Below are positions 13,788 to 20,271 of a stretch of DNA of 49,962 bases, one piece after another. Source of the DNA: a virus. Under the pieces are notes generated by a model. The model did not search any database, was not told the origin of the DNA, and saw nothing but the letters and a program-made list of their open reading frames with translations. A program made the translations under genes and the position numbers. The stretch covers positions 1 through 49,962 of IMG/VR virus record IMGVR_UViG_3300036790_000112. One strand, 5' to 3'. The stretch's first letter is position 1; every line of letters starts with the position of its first letter.

Positions 13788-13812
13788 GCATCGTGGCTAT
13801 GTGTATCGGGAT
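13788..13812 (+). repeat. Third integrase-tail fragment
   Basis: GCATCGTGGCTATGTGTATC continuing GGGAT matches the integrase-tail relic at 13183-13207 with two changes and would encode HRGYVYRD. The preceding bases (CCTTACATAAGGC) also align with 13157-13171, so about 50 bp of a gene-end/integrase-tail junction is duplicated. The gap 13773-13928 holds this fragment and a TTGACG at 13870 that may belong to a promoter for the next gene; I see no clear -10. Confidence 0.65.
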
Positions 13813-13928
13813 AGCTAATTAGTAGACGCCTATCTGTCAATCTGCTGTGACCGTAGTCCGTTGCACCGGTTGACGTGTCCGGATTATCGTAGCGTCAGTT
13901 TACCGGATAGTTACCCGGGAGTAGGTTC

Positions 13929-14279
13929 ATGTTGGGTGTCAAGAAGCGGCGCCGCGGCATCACAAGGGGAAAAGGGTCGGGGCAGGGGCACACAGGCATG
14001 GACCATGAACTAAACGAGATCAAAGCCCACATCAATCGCGTCCTCGATTGCATGCCCACCGAGCAGGCTCAGCGCCGGACCCGCGCGCACCTGGAGTGGG
14101 AACTCAAAGAGATGCTCAAACACATCTCACCGAAAGACTTCAGCACATCGGAGCTGCTGACGCTAATTGCGATTCTGCATCCCATCCATGCCCGGGTCCT
14201 CACCCCAGTCTTCGGGAACAAGCCCATCTTGACCATCGTTGCCGGCGAGCCTGCGGTAGCGGGCGAGTCGGTCGGCTAA
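13929..14279 (+). CDS. Helical hypothetical protein convergent with the repressor
   Basis: 116 residues, or 93 from the internal ATG at 13998 (MDHELNEIKAHINRVLDCMP). The middle is well-ordered helix (AHLEWELKEMLKHISPKDFS, ELLTLIAILHPIHARVL). The last 117 bases overlap the 3' end of the repressor on the other strand; one of the two C-termini may be poorly constrained. No family recognised. A regulatory role near the immunity region is possible. Confidence 0.45.
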   Translation: MLGVKKRRRGITRGKGSGQGHTGMDHELNEIKAHINRVLDCMPTEQAQRRTRAHLEWELKEMLKHISPKDFSTSELLTLIAILHPIHARVLTPVFGNKPILTIVAGEPAVAGESVG

Positions 14280-14585
14280 CCCCTTCACGAAAGCCTCATC
14301 GGACACATCGTCCATAGACACGGCGATCTGAATCGGACCCGAAATGTCGTCGGGGGCCAGGAATCCTGCGGCGACGAACGCTTCAACGGGCTTGCGCCCG
14401 TAGGCTTTCGCGAATTTCACCACATGCTCCACTGTCGGTCTTTTGTCGGCTTCCCAGCGTGCAACGTCAAGCCAGCGGCCGACGGTGGTCTGGTCCACGC
14501 TGACGGCGTAGGCGATGTCTTCCTGGTTGGCGTTCCGTGAGTGTCGCCGCACGTACTGCGGCCACGTCTCCAACTTCTGCTGCAT
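14163..14585 (-). CDS. Immunity repressor (HTH)
   Basis: 140 residues on the reverse strand from the ATG giving MQQKLETWPQYVRRHSR; upstream in-frame ATGs at 14603 and 14660 are possible. The N-terminal half is a helix-turn-helix of the Xre/Cro type: ANQEDIAYAVSVDQTTVGRW, then KRPTVEHVVKFAKAYGRKPV. The C-terminal part contains EAFVKGLADRLARYRRL. It is divergent from a Cro-like gene with a promoter/operator between, the layout of a lysogeny switch. It probably represses the early operon at 14821 and later. Confidence 0.8.
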   Translation of the reverse strand: MQQKLETWPQYVRRHSRNANQEDIAYAVSVDQTTVGRWLDVARWEADKRPTVEHVVKFAKAYGRKPVEAFVAAGFLAPDDISGPIQIAVSMDDVSDEAFVKGLADRLARYRRLAGNDGQDGLVPEDWGEDPGMDGMQNRN

Positions 14586-14740
14586 GCAAGCATGGTAATG
14601 CATGGATGCGACACTAGCTAGCCACAATTTAGTGACCATACCGAAGGTATCGCAGGTCACGCGCCATACATAGAAAATACATGTGCCCGCATCGGTGCAG
14701 GGATCTCCTCAGATTTCTTTCGATTCACCTGAACACACCC

Positions 14741-14781
14741 TTGACTTACCCTTGCATATGCACAGCTGCCATGCGTATGCT
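14741..14781 (+). promoter_or_regulatory. Early promoter with candidate repressor operators
   Basis: TTGCAT (14752) and TATGCT (14776) with an 18-base spacer make a reasonable sigma70-type promoter about 40 bases before the Cro-like start; TTGACT at 14741 is an alternative -35. Two related 8-mers, GCATATGC (14754-14761) and GCGTATGC (14773-14780), overlap the promoter elements on either side of an AGCT centre and may be repressor/Cro half sites. The whole gap 14586-14820 is non-coding control DNA; on the reverse strand no clear repressor promoter was resolved. Confidence 0.5.
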
Positions 14782-14820
14782 CACCTACATACCAGCCGAC
14801 CAGCGCAAGGGTGAAACACG

Positions 14821-15057
14821 GTGGCATACATCAAGCTTCGCAAAGAAGGCTTAGCCAAACTCCGCGGACTCGCACCACAGATGAGCGACAGCCAACTGTC
14901 CCGCAAAGCCGAGATCCACGCCACCCAACTCCACCGCCTCCTCAACGAGGACTCCAACCCCGGTACACGCACCATCGCCGGCCTATGCCTTGTGTTCGGC
15001 AAAGATTGGTTTGGGGAGTTGTTTGACGTCATCTCCGATGACGAGGTCACCAAATGA
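14821..15057 (+). CDS. Cro-like HTH regulator
   Basis: 78 residues, GTG start with AAGGGTG upstream. SDSQLSRKAEIHATQLHRLL is a helix-turn-helix, followed by TRTIAGLCLVFG as a typical closing helix of small Xre/Cro proteins. It is the first gene of the rightward operon and divergent from the repressor, so it likely turns off the repressor or tunes early transcription. ATGA overlap with the next gene. Confidence 0.75.
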   Translation: MAYIKLRKEGLAKLRGLAPQMSDSQLSRKAEIHATQLHRLLNEDSNPGTRTIAGLCLVFGKDWFGELFDVISDDEVTK

Positions 15058-15248
15058 CGGACTGGTTGACCCCCAATGAGGCTGCGGCGTATATCCGCGC
15101 CAGGAATGCCCGCACCATCAAAGACGCCATCAAATCGGGCCACTTGGCCGCCTATTTCTATGGCACCGGCACCCGTGATGTCCGCATCGACCGCGAAGAC
15201 CTTGACCAGTGGATCAAATCGCGGCCGTGGGAACCGGGTTCCTCATGA
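15054..15248 (+). CDS. Excisionase-like winged-helix protein
   Basis: 64 residues. LTPNEAAAYIRARNARTIKD is the first half of a MerR/excisionase-type winged helix and the end VRIDREDLDQWIKSR is the typical wing and last helix. Such proteins bend att DNA and direct integrase to excision, or act as small regulators. It stands between Cro-like and the next conserved gene with 4-base overlaps on both sides. Confidence 0.75.
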   Translation: MTDWLTPNEAAAYIRARNARTIKDAIKSGHLAAYFYGTGTRDVRIDREDLDQWIKSRPWEPGSS

Positions 15249-15580
15249 CCGACCAGCTGCCCCTCCTGTTTTGCGGCACCACTGCTGCAGCCTTCGAAGA
15301 ATTCCACCAGCAGAACAAGCACGTGTACGCGACGTTGGTGCGGTTGGCGCGGGAATGGATCAACAGCACCGGCTCTCGGAAGGTTGGTATCAAGAGTCTC
15401 TTCGAGGTCGCGCGCTGGACACTTGCCATCGAAACGTCCGACGCCGAATACCGGCTTAACAATTCCTACACCGCGTACTACGCGCGGTTGTTGATGGCTG
15501 AAAACCCTGAACTGGACGGGCTTTTCGATTTGCGGGCGTCCAGCGCCGACAATTGGATTCTCACAAGGGAAGTCGCATGA
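15245..15580 (+). CDS. Conserved actinophage protein
   Basis: 111 residues from the ATG overlapping the Xis-like stop. FEEFHQQNKHVYATLVRLAR, KVGIKSLFEVARWTLAIET and LNNSYTAYYARLLM are strongly patterned segments I recognise from many actinobacteriophage and prophage proteins located just after the regulatory genes. All-helical and soluble. Function not established. Confidence 0.75.
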   Translation: MTDQLPLLFCGTTAAAFEEFHQQNKHVYATLVRLAREWINSTGSRKVGIKSLFEVARWTLAIETSDAEYRLNNSYTAYYARLLMAENPELDGLFDLRASSADNWILTREVA

Positions 15581-15669
15581 TCGCGGACACCGTCTTGGCT
15601 CTAGCGTTTTTCGTCATCATCGGTGCCTGCGTGGTCGGTATCGAGTGGCTCATAAGTAGCGCCAAATGA
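15577..15669 (+). CDS. 30-residue membrane peptide
   Basis: ATG overlaps the previous TGA, and its own TGA overlaps the next ATG. Almost entirely one hydrophobic helix (TVLALAFFVIIGACVVGIEW) with a short polar end. A tiny membrane protein in a fully coupled operon; possible roles include exclusion or signalling but nothing specific can be said. Confidence 0.5.
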   Translation: MIADTVLALAFFVIIGACVVGIEWLISSAK

Positions 15670-15824
15670 AGTCTCATCAGCGGTGTCACTGCTGCGGCCG
15701 CCTGTTGGTTCCCGTGAACGGACGGATGCCGCATCACCGCCGACCACCCGTGAAGCATGACCGCACTGTGTCGTTGCCGTTGACGGGCCGCGACGCCCCC
15801 TGGTGCGCAGGCGGTGCGGCGTGA
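15666..15824 (+). CDS. Small zinc-ribbon-like protein
   Basis: 52 residues. HQRCHCCGRLLVPVNGRMPH and a closing PWCAGG give a C-x-C-C...H...C pattern of a small zinc ribbon; similar small proteins are frequent in actinophage early operons. Coupled by ATGA to the previous gene and by GTGA to the next. Role unknown. Confidence 0.6.
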   Translation: MKSHQRCHCCGRLLVPVNGRMPHHRRPPVKHDRTVSLPLTGRDAPWCAGGAA

Positions 15825-16249
15825 GTAAGCACAAGTACCTGCCGTTGGCGTCGGATGACGAGCGGCACGGCACGGACGGCGGCTACACCAACCAAAAGTG
15901 CCGCTGCCAACCATGCAGGGCTGGTCACGCCAAGGCGCAACGAGAAGCTAATCGGAGACGCTCCGAGCGGCCCATTCCAGGCCACGTGCATGGATCAATA
16001 AATGGCTACCGGAACTACCTATGCAGATGCGAAAAGTGCTTAGAGGCCAAGCGAATAGTGAGCCGCGAGCAGTACCGCCGACGGTATTCGGCAGAAGCGC
16101 GCGGGTCTAAATGGTCGGTTGAGTGCAAACGAGGACACAAGCGGACTCCTGAAAACACCTATCAGCGTAAGGACGGCCGCACCATGTGCCGTCCATGCAT
16201 TCTTGACCGCCAACGCAGCTACCGCGCCATCGCAAGGGGAACGGAATGA
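15821..16249 (+). CDS. Zinc-motif protein upstream of the Mom-like gene
   Basis: 142 residues from GTG. Two copies of the HGT..GY..CRC..C motif (HGTDGGYTNQKCRCQPCRAG, residues about 17-36; HGSINGYRNYLCRCEKCLEA, about 58-77) are followed by a third cysteine unit (CKRGHKRTPENTY ... MCRPCILDRQ). Basic linkers suggest nucleic-acid binding. In phage Mu the zinc-finger protein Com lies just upstream of mom and activates its translation; the similar position here is suggestive only. It ends 27 bases before the Mom-like GTG. Confidence 0.7.
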   Translation: MSKHKYLPLASDDERHGTDGGYTNQKCRCQPCRAGHAKAQREANRRRSERPIPGHVHGSINGYRNYLCRCEKCLEAKRIVSREQYRRRYSAEARGSKWSVECKRGHKRTPENTYQRKDGRTMCRPCILDRQRSYRAIARGTE

Positions 16250-16276
16250 CTGGCGTATCGGATTGGAGTCCCAATA

Positions 16277-16969
16277 GTGACCCTCCCTTTACCGCTGGAC
16301 CTCCCGGATTCGTCGGAGCTGGTCGATACGATCTCGGGTGTGATCACGGGGCTGCGGGTACAGCAGGTGAGCAGCCAGACCGCCAATACCGCTGTGGTCC
16401 GTCACCACTACCTGCACAGGCGCACGTCGATCAGCTTTGCCTACGGACTGTACAAGGGGCCGAAGATGCTTGGGGTGGTGACGTTCGGAACCCCGCCGTC
16501 GCGGCATCTGCAAATGTCGGCGTGCCCGTCCGACCCGTCGAAGGTGATCGAGTTGAATCGACTGTGGGTGGACGACGTGCTGCCCCACAACACCGAGTCA
16601 TGGTTTGTGTCGCGGGCGCTGAAGATGTTGCCTCCGAGAATAGTTGTGTCCTACGCAGATCCTCGGTTCGGCCACTACGGCTATATCTATCGGGCGTTGA
16701 ACTTCCGGTATGCGGGCTGGACGGATATGGAGCGCAAAACACCGCGCTACGACTACATCCCAATCGACACGTCGAAGCACACGCGCGACGCATTCAGGAA
16801 TGGCATCGCCTACCGGGTGCGCCGCGTGGCCAAGGTCAAGTACTGGACCGTTACGGGGCCGAATCGCAACGAGCGGCGGCACCTAGAGAAACTGTCAGGC
16901 TGGCCGCGCTTCGACTGGAAGCGGCTTCCACCACCAGCACCGGATCAGGTCAGCGCCGCGGAGGCTTAG
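16277..16969 (+). CDS. mom: Mom-like DNA modification protein
   Basis: 230 residues, GTG start. Mom-family proteins (GNAT-like fold) modify adenine in phage DNA (methylcarbamoyl adenine in Mu) and protect it from restriction. Matching landmarks: VRHHYLHRR, FAYGLYKGPKMLGVVTFGTP, VIELNRLWVDDVLPHNTESW, and above all VVSYADPRFGHYGYIYRALN followed by FRYAGWT. Length is near that of Mu Mom (about 240 residues). It is the only recognised DNA-modifying enzyme in the genome. A longer forward ORF from 16246 in another frame is a shadow. Confidence 0.8.
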   Translation: MTLPLPLDLPDSSELVDTISGVITGLRVQQVSSQTANTAVVRHHYLHRRTSISFAYGLYKGPKMLGVVTFGTPPSRHLQMSACPSDPSKVIELNRLWVDDVLPHNTESWFVSRALKMLPPRIVVSYADPRFGHYGYIYRALNFRYAGWTDMERKTPRYDYIPIDTSKHTRDAFRNGIAYRVRRVAKVKYWTVTGPNRNERRHLEKLSGWPRFDWKRLPPPAPDQVSAAEA

Positions 16970-17000
16970 CGCGACCGGCAATCTCGCAAGAGGTTGCCGC

Positions 17001-17273
17001 GTGAGCATCTATTACGGTGAGTGCCCGCCGTTGTCGGCCAGTGATTTCCCCATGTCTGCCCCCGGCGGTGTTGATGCGTCTTCCCCGCCGCAACCACCGC
17101 TGGGGGCCCAAACCACCGAAGAAGCCTTCGATTCACTGCGCAAAGAAAACGCGGCATTGAAGGCAGACAACATTCGGCTGGTGTTGGAACTCGCTGCCGC
17201 CCAAGCACAACGGGACACCGCCAACGCTCAAGCTACGCATTACCGCACCTACTACACCCGCACAGGTTGGTGA
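17001..17273 (+). CDS. Coiled-coil hypothetical protein
   Basis: 90 residues from GTG after AAGAGGTTGCC. The N-terminus is proline-rich and disordered (PGGVDASSPPQPPLG). Residues about 40-80 form a heptad-like helix (LRKENAALKADNIRLVLELA), a dimeric coiled coil. Role unknown; possibly scaffolding or regulation. Confidence 0.65.
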   Translation: MSIYYGECPPLSASDFPMSAPGGVDASSPPQPPLGAQTTEEAFDSLRKENAALKADNIRLVLELAAAQAQRDTANAQATHYRTYYTRTGW

Positions 17274-17277
17274 AACA

Positions 17278-17667
17278 GTGAAATCCTTTTGGCAGTCGAT
17301 CGCCTGGGTAGCGGAGACAGTCCTCAACCATTGTTGGCCGTTGGAGACGGAACCGTCCATGGCGGATGTGGAGCGGGAACAAGTCCTCTATGGGGATGGG
17401 GCTCACGATGTGTGGCCCGATAAAGAAGCTGAGGATGAAGTGGGTACGGGTGGGCGCGTCGGACCCGATGATGTGTGGCCGGAAACCCCCGACCCGATGG
17501 ACCACCTCATCGACCTGCTTGAGCAAGTTCGGGACCTTTTGTCTTCCGCTGTATCCCCCGACGCAGCGGAACGCCCCGGATCGGTTGTGCCCCCGACCGA
17601 TCCGGGGCACCCAAAACCACCACCGGACCGATCTTGGATCGAGTTCACCAAAACGCCCTGGAAGTAA
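17278..17667 (+). CDS. Hypothetical acidic protein with DRSWIEF tail
   Basis: 129 residues, GTG start 4 bases after the previous stop. The N-terminus is amphipathic and aromatic (MKSFWQSIAWVAETVLNHCW), then acidic, with two HDVWPD/DDVWPE repeats, a short helix (LIDLLEQVRDLLSSA) and a Pro-rich end with DRSWIEFTKTPWK. The same DRSWIEF tag occurs near the start of the protein at 9069. A strong hairpin follows the gene. No family recognised. Confidence 0.6.
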   Translation: MKSFWQSIAWVAETVLNHCWPLETEPSMADVEREQVLYGDGAHDVWPDKEAEDEVGTGGRVGPDDVWPETPDPMDHLIDLLEQVRDLLSSAVSPDAAERPGSVVPPTDPGHPKPPPDRSWIEFTKTPWK

Positions 17668-17673
17668 AGAAAC

Positions 17674-17701
17674 GGCCCGCACCGGATCAGCGGTACGGGC
17701 C
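17674..17701 (+). terminator. Hairpin in the early operon (possible terminator or processing site)
   Basis: GGCCCGCACCG-GATCAG-CGGTACGGGCC: an 11-bp stem with one C-A mismatch. It lies between the gene ending at 17667 and the ribosome site of the next gene. No U-run follows, so termination would be partial at best; it may be an mRNA stabiliser or an attenuator. Confidence 0.5.
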
Positions 17702-17720
17702 AGACAAAGAGAGGTAGTCA

Positions 17721-17891
17721 ATGTCAGATCAAACGGTAACACACGAAACCTTCCCAGATAGGGAGGTGGACAGTCAGGCGGAGTTCGATGCCGACCTCGA
17801 CTACCTCAAAGGTTTAGCGTCGGCGATCTTCGAACACGCCACACCCCAAGACCTGCTTCACATCGCAGCATTCGACAAGGACCAAGCGTGA
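17721..17891 (+). CDS. Small acidic hypothetical protein
   Basis: 56 residues; AAAGAGAGGTAGTCA before the ATG is a good ribosome site. Acidic and helical (EVDSQAEFDADLDYLKGLAS). Its TGA overlaps the GTG of the secreted protein gene. Function unknown. Confidence 0.6.
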   Translation: MSDQTVTHETFPDREVDSQAEFDADLDYLKGLASAIFEHATPQDLLHIAAFDKDQA

Positions 17892-18190
17892 CCCGATACA
17901 TCCTGTGGGGTGTCGCCTGCGGACTGGTCATCGGCGGCTCAGGATGGCTATCCGCGAAAGCCGACGCCGCCACCACCCAAACCCCGTCCATCTGTGCCGC
18001 TTTCGACGCATCCCCCACGTTCGCTTCGGTCAACCACGTGATGCAAACCCTCCTCGACAACGGACACAACCTCCAGCAGGCATCCCAACTGGTCGTGCAA
18101 ACAGTCGAAACCCGCTGCCCCCAGCATCTTTCCCTGTTGGAGGCGTACGTGGATGCCGGCGTATTCCTATACCCGGAGCTAACACGATGA
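17888..18190 (+). CDS. Secreted DUF732-like small protein
   Basis: 100 residues from GTG. A signal peptide is clear (YILWGVACGLVIGGSGWLSA, cleavage near KADA-ATT). The mature part has two cysteines (SICAAFDASPTF and ETRCPQHL) and helical segments resembling the small secreted DUF732 proteins that are abundant in mycobacteria. It may change the lysogen's surface, act in exclusion, or be acquired host DNA. Assignment to DUF732 is by motif memory only. Confidence 0.6.
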   Translation: MTRYILWGVACGLVIGGSGWLSAKADAATTQTPSICAAFDASPTFASVNHVMQTLLDNGHNLQQASQLVVQTVETRCPQHLSLLEAYVDAGVFLYPELTR

Positions 18191-18447
18191 AGGGCGCAAT
18201 CATCAAGCGCCGCCGCGCTGTGCTGAGGCCGATCGTCAATTGGTGCAATCGGAACCTTAGTCAGAGAAATCTGGACTGGATAGCGGACCACTCTTTCGGA
18301 TGGGTAAAGATGGTTCCCCGTCCCGTCCGAATCCCCGGATCACCGTATGTAATCGCGGGCGTGAAGGTGATGGATTGGGTTCGCCTGGATGAGCAGCCCG
18401 AGGGAGAACCGGCGTTCGGCGGGTTCGGTAAAGGCGGTCCGTGGTGA
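18187..18447 (+). CDS. Basic hypothetical protein
   Basis: 86 residues, ATG overlapping the previous TGA. Very basic start (MKGAIIKRRRAVLRP), then WCNRNLSQRNLDWIADHSFG and a Gly-rich end (FGGFGKGGPW). Possibly nucleic-acid binding. Ends in a GTGA overlap with the next gene. Confidence 0.6.
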   Translation: MKGAIIKRRRAVLRPIVNWCNRNLSQRNLDWIADHSFGWVKMVPRPVRIPGSPYVIAGVKVMDWVRLDEQPEGEPAFGGFGKGGPW

Positions 18448-18587
18448 GGTCGCTGCATGATCGGATGTGTGATGCTGCCGAGGTTTTAGAAGAACTATCC
18501 GCACTGTACGGCTACAAGTTCCCCAACGAGGCCGGATGGTCGGCCACCGAACTACGCCACGAAGCCCAACACGTGGGGGACCGATGA
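18444..18587 (+). CDS. Small helical actinophage protein
   Basis: 47 residues from GTG. LHDRMCDAAEVLEELSALYG then WSATELRHEAQHV is a two-helix pattern frequent among actinophage small proteins. 4-base overlaps on both sides. Function unknown. Confidence 0.6.
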   Translation: MRSLHDRMCDAAEVLEELSALYGYKFPNEAGWSATELRHEAQHVGDR

Positions 18588-19048
18588 GCACCTACGAATC
18601 GTGGATGGATCGTGCGGCGTGCGCGGGTTCTCCAGTGGACTTCTATCCTGACGAACGCTCCAACCCTGCGCCCGCGTTGGAGATCTGCCGCTCCTGCCCA
18701 GTGACACGGGAATGCCTCGACTACGCGCGAGAGCATAAGCAGGAAGGCATCTGGGGAGGATTTACGGAGAATCAGCGCAAGGGACGTAAGAGGGTACGCA
18801 CCCTCCAGCCGTGCGGAACTGTGGCAGCCTTCCAACGCCACGTACGCCGCCGTGAAACCCCTTGCGAGGCATGCCGGGAGGCGAAGAACCAATCCCAGAA
18901 GCAGTCCGCTCCGCAGCATCTTGTGCCGTGCGGCACTTACGGGGCGTGGCGGCGGCATCTCAGGCGCGGCGAGCAGCCATGCAAGGCATGCCGTGATGAG
19001 CGCAACAGGTTACAGCGGGAACGACGATCAGCCGGGAACGCGTCATGA
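18584..19048 (+). CDS. whiB: WhiB-family protein fused to duplicated Cys motifs
   Basis: 154 residues. Residues 1-70 are WhiB-like: Cys13, then CRSCPVTREC (Cys35, Cys38, Cys44) as the iron-sulfur ligands, and GIWGG at 55-59. Phage WhiB proteins repress or redirect host sigma-factor-dependent transcription. Residues about 75-154 add two copies of PCGT..A..RH.RR.E.PC.ACR, each with three cysteines, likely zinc sites. This C-terminal extension is not part of standard WhiB proteins and suggests an extra nucleic-acid contact. Coupled at both ends by ATGA. Confidence 0.8.
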   Translation: MSTYESWMDRAACAGSPVDFYPDERSNPAPALEICRSCPVTRECLDYAREHKQEGIWGGFTENQRKGRKRVRTLQPCGTVAAFQRHVRRRETPCEACREAKNQSQKQSAPQHLVPCGTYGAWRRHLRRGEQPCKACRDERNRLQRERRSAGNAS

Positions 19049-19215
19049 AAGACACCAGGCTTAATGAGATTGCAGCACTTGTGGATGATGCTCGCTGCCT
19101 CATCGCAGATATGAAGGATGAAGGGGTCCTAGCTGAGGACCGCATCGCACTGGACCGTATCCGGGGCAGCCTCAACGACGCCATCCGCAGAACAAACAAC
19201 CTGAAAGACGCCTGA
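19045..19215 (+). CDS. Small helical hypothetical protein
   Basis: 56 residues, ATG overlapping the WhiB stop. Charged helices (RLNEIAALVDDARCLIADMK, DRIALDRIRGSLNDAIRR). It overlaps the next ATG by one base. Probably part of the DNA-transaction set that follows; no family recognised. Confidence 0.6.
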   Translation: MKDTRLNEIAALVDDARCLIADMKDEGVLAEDRIALDRIRGSLNDAIRRTNNLKDA

Positions 19216-19685
19216 TGGACGACCGGATGAGGGATGCAGCAGCACGCGCGATCGTGTTCCAGGTGCTCGAGCAGGCCGCTAAAGCCCGCAAGGATGAGGC
19301 GAAAGCTGAATTGGCCCAGATGGAGCCTGGTGACACCATCGCCGGCAAGTGGGATGGCCAGCTCCTCGGCAAAGCCACAATGACCACGGGTCGCACCAAA
19401 CTCATCGTCACCGACGAACAGAAGCTGTTGGAGTGGTTGCAGTACAACCAGCCCGACGAGATCGTCATGTCCATCAACCCCGCATACCTTCGTTTGCTTG
19501 AGTCGCGGGCGAAAGAAGTCGGGGCGGTCATCGACACCCAGGGGGAGTTGATCCCTGGTCTCGAGTTGGTAAGCGGCGATCCGTATGTCTCGGTACGCAA
19601 GGAGAAGGACGCGCCATTCGTTGTTGCGCAACTTCTTTCCGGTGGTCGGGTGTCCCTCGATGGCATAAGGGAGTTGGAGCAGTAA
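19215..19685 (+). CDS. Conserved protein paired with the annealing protein
   Basis: 156 residues. Helical N-terminus (AIVFQVLEQAAKARKDEAKA), then GKATMTTGRTKLIVTDEQKL, LQYNQPDEIVMSINPAYLRL and a GDPYVSVRK end. This pattern occurs in many actinophages beside Erf/RecT-like genes, and here the next gene is Erf/Sak-like. It may assist homologous recombination or protect ends, as Gam-like proteins do, but sequence alone does not show it. Confidence 0.7.
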   Translation: MDDRMRDAAARAIVFQVLEQAAKARKDEAKAELAQMEPGDTIAGKWDGQLLGKATMTTGRTKLIVTDEQKLLEWLQYNQPDEIVMSINPAYLRLLESRAKEVGAVIDTQGELIPGLELVSGDPYVSVRKEKDAPFVVAQLLSGGRVSLDGIRELEQ

Positions 19686-20080
19686 TGGGCTTCGATCTGG
19701 ATTCGTACAACACGGTCCCCGAGCGGATTGCGGAGTTCCGCGACAAGTACCCGGACGGCTCGCTGCAGCAAGTGAAGTACGAGCTGCTGGAAGTCCCGAT
19801 CTATACGAAGGACAAAGAGACCGGGATTGTTTCACAAACCGCCGTCCGCGTTTATCTCGCATACACGGCAGCCGCCTACCGGAATGCCGACGACATGAAG
19901 CCCGGCATCGGGACCGCGTGGGAGCCTATCCCTGGTCCTACACAGTTCACCCGTGACAGTGAGATGCAAAACGCTGAAACCGCGGCGTGGGGCAGGGCAA
20001 TCGTGGCCACACTCGCGGCAGATACCAAGAAGGGCATCGCTTCCCGTGAAGATGTCCAGTCACGCAAGGGGGACTGGTGA
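19685..20080 (+). CDS. Erf/Sak-like single-strand annealing protein (putative)
   Basis: 131 residues, TAATG overlap with the partner gene. TVPERIAEFRDKYPDGSLQQ, PGIGTAWEPIPGPTQFTRDS and MQNAETAAWGRAIVATLAAD with KKGIASREDV are hallmarks of the short Erf/Sak-type single-strand annealing family in actinophages. It would anneal single strands in recombination-dependent repair or genome circularisation. No phage exonuclease was recognised beside it, so host nucleases may supply ends. Confidence 0.6.
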   Translation: MGFDLDSYNTVPERIAEFRDKYPDGSLQQVKYELLEVPIYTKDKETGIVSQTAVRVYLAYTAAAYRNADDMKPGIGTAWEPIPGPTQFTRDSEMQNAETAAWGRAIVATLAADTKKGIASREDVQSRKGDW

Positions 20081-20271
20081 TGTGGTGTGAGTGCACGTGC
20101 GGTCATCACCGCAGTAACCATCCCTGGCTCGGCCACGGGCCTTACGGCTCGACATCCGGTTACGGGGGATGCGATCACTGCCTCCAGTGCGACAAGCCCT
20201 CCCGTGAGCATGTGTTCGTTAGCCACCAGTTCAAACGCTGCGACTGCCACATGTACCAGGAGACAGCATGA
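20077..20271 (+). CDS. Cys/His-rich zinc protein
   Basis: 64 residues from GTG (or the ATG directly after). Eight cysteines and many histidines: CECTCGHHRSNH, CDHCLQCDKPSREH, CDCHMY. A zinc-binding small protein, perhaps nucleic-acid binding. 4-base overlaps on both sides. No known family. Confidence 0.6.
   Translation: MMWCECTCGHHRSNHPWLGHGPYGSTSGYGGCDHCLQCDKPSREHVFVSHQFKRCDCHMYQETA

Noticed and set aside
16246-17004. 252-codon forward ORF overlapping the Mom-like gene
   Set aside because: It is a different frame of the same DNA; the 16277 frame has the Mom landmarks and this frame has none.
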